Positions 63,270 through 64,000 of a stretch of DNA of 64,000 nt are shown here, one piece after another (position 1 is the first letter of the stretch; every line of letters begins with the position of its first letter). The stretch is from Roseiarcus sp963753135. Its GTDB lineage: Bacteria > Pseudomonadota > Alphaproteobacteria > Rhizobiales > Beijerinckiaceae. The notes under the pieces were generated by a model. That model was not told where the DNA came from. It did not search any database and was given only the letters and a program-made list of their open reading frames with translations. The stretch is from assembly GCA_963753135.1 (NCBI GenBank), contig CAVWBA010000026.1:124001-188000 (forward strand). The letters run 5' to 3'. The translations under genes and the position numbers were made by a program.

Positions 63270-64000
63270 CTATTCCGCTGCGAGCGCCGGCGCCGGTTCG
63301 AATGGGCGGGCGGTGGGCGGCAGCTCGCGCCGGACAAAATAAGTCGGGTCCTTGAGTTGGCGCAGGAGCGTCGGGATGATCTCGCGATAGGTCTCGATGA
63401 TCCCGCTGTAGGGCTTCGGCAGATCGGCCTTCAGCTCCTCGTGGAGCGCCGGCAGAGCGTGGTACGGCACCAGCGGGAACATATGGTGCTCAACATGATA
63501 GTTCATGTTCCAGTAGATGAATCGTGAGATCGGGTTGAGATAGACCGTCCGAGCGTTGAGCCGGTGGTCGAGCACGTCCTCCGCCAGCCCGAGATGCTGC
63601 ATCAAGGCGGTGAGCACGTAATGCCAGGCGCCATAGAGCGATGGCAGGCCGACAAACATCAGTGGCAAGATGCTTCGAAGATATATGGCCCACCCGATGA
63701 AGACGACATAGATCAGGATATGTGCGCGGGCGATCCAATAGACCTTGCCGTACTCCGACTTCGGGATAAAGGTCTCCTCCTCGGCGGTCAGCCTGCCCAC
63801 CGCATGGAGCGCGACTTTTGAGATGTAGGACTGCGCCTGCTTGATGCCGAAGAACATCAGGAAAATCTCGAGCAAGCTGGGCGGTCGAGGCTGCACCACC
63901 TCGGGATCGCGGCCAACGATGATCGTATCGGTGTGATGCCGCGCGTGGCTCCAACGCCAGACGGTCGGCTCGCGCATGACCATGAAGCAGGCGATCTGAT
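63270..64000 (-). CDS. MocD-like fatty-acid-desaturase-family oxygenase, 5' part beyond window
   Basis: At least 243 residues of a membrane di-iron protein. The His boxes WSHARHHTDTI and NYHVEHHMFP (H-x-x-HH) are present, with hydrophobic pairs between them; the first His box lies beyond the right edge. The family hydroxylates or demethylates substrates with O2. In Sinorhizobium, MocD with MocE and MocF is needed to demethylate O-methyl-scyllo-inosamine. Here it sits with MocE- and MocF-like genes, so a similar oxygenation is inferred. Confidence 0.88.
   Translation of the reverse strand, partial: QIACFMVMREPTVWRWSHARHHTDTIIVGRDPEVVQPRPPSLLEIFLMFFGIKQAQSYISKVALHAVGRLTAEEETFIPKSEYGKVYWIARAHILIYVVFIGWAIYLRSILPLMFVGLPSLYGAWHYVLTALMQHLGLAEDVLDHRLNARTVYLNPISRFIYWNMNYHVEHHMFPLVPYHALPALHEELKADLPKPYSGIIETYREIIPTLLRQLKDPTYFVRRELPPTARPFEPAPALAAE

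Noticed and set aside
1..64000. tRNA, rRNA, CRISPR, prophage or transposase genes
   Set aside because: I looked for T-loop signatures, regularly spaced repeats and transposase motifs and saw none that I could support.

Overview
The window looks like a chromosomal segment of a high-GC alphaproteobacterium, most likely of the order Hyphomicrobiales (Rhizobiales). The pointers are a PhyR/NepR general stress response locus with HWE-type kinases, canonical EcfG promoters, a tatABC-der housekeeping background, 250-residue single-cassette sugar ABC ATPases of the FrcA type, and a rhizopine (moc)-like cluster at the right edge. The family is uncertain (Beijerinckiaceae/Methylocystaceae-like by general feel only). 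I saw no rRNA, tRNA, CRISPR array, prophage, insertion sequence or replication origin.

Layout. 0-5 kb: a LysR regulator cut by the left edge, a truncated SDR gene, an EmrAB-like efflux pair, a class III cyclase and a redoxin. 5.3-11.4 kb: a GT8 glycosyltransferase, a YdcZ-type membrane protein, an outer-membrane barrel, a complete sugar ABC importer and a stand-alone cNMP-binding protein. 11.4-19 kb: a tandem cold-shock protein, tatABC (minus strand), RidA, a glycerophosphodiesterase, a GST, a 3-methyladenine glycosylase and a cyclase/hydrolase fusion. 19-24 kb: a ligase remnant, a peptidoglycan-binding protein, an ATP-dependent DNA ligase with its exonuclease, and a CDP-diacylglycerol diphosphatase. 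24-29.4 kb: a DUF2652/SRPBCC protein, an AT-richer island with a GH17-like glycosidase, cyanase and a Pcm-like methyltransferase.

29.5-44 kb is a general stress response neighbourhood: three HWE/HisKA_2 kinases, NepR, PhyR, CsbD and the trehalose genes treZ-treY with glgX. Five sites match GGAAC-N16/17-CGTT; four of them sit just upstream of csbD, a DUF6894-like gene, treZ and glgX. No EcfG sigma factor gene is present. This points to a circuit in which stress kinases act on PhyR, NepR is sequestered, EcfG is freed, and trehalose is made from glycogen.

44.4-58 kb: Der, a YfgM-like protein, a PEP-CTERM fragment, a c-type cytochrome next to a HiPIP with an Irr-like box, a large unknown protein, and the two subunits of a biotin-dependent acyl-CoA carboxylase separated by small envelope-protein genes. 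58-64 kb: a second sugar-type ABC importer, a MocF-like reductase, an L-rhamnose mutarotase-like protein, a MocE-like Rieske ferredoxin and a MocD-like desaturase-family oxygenase that runs off the right edge. Together these suggest uptake and oxidative (possibly demethylating) catabolism of a sugar or cyclitol.

At least twelve conserved-gene positions need a single-base indel to restore the frame. Six of them are repaired by removing one base from a GANNTC to give GANTC, the CcrM methylation site. I read this as probable systematic long-read base-calling error on methylated DNA, so the genes marked here as frameshifted pseudogenes are probably intact in the organism.
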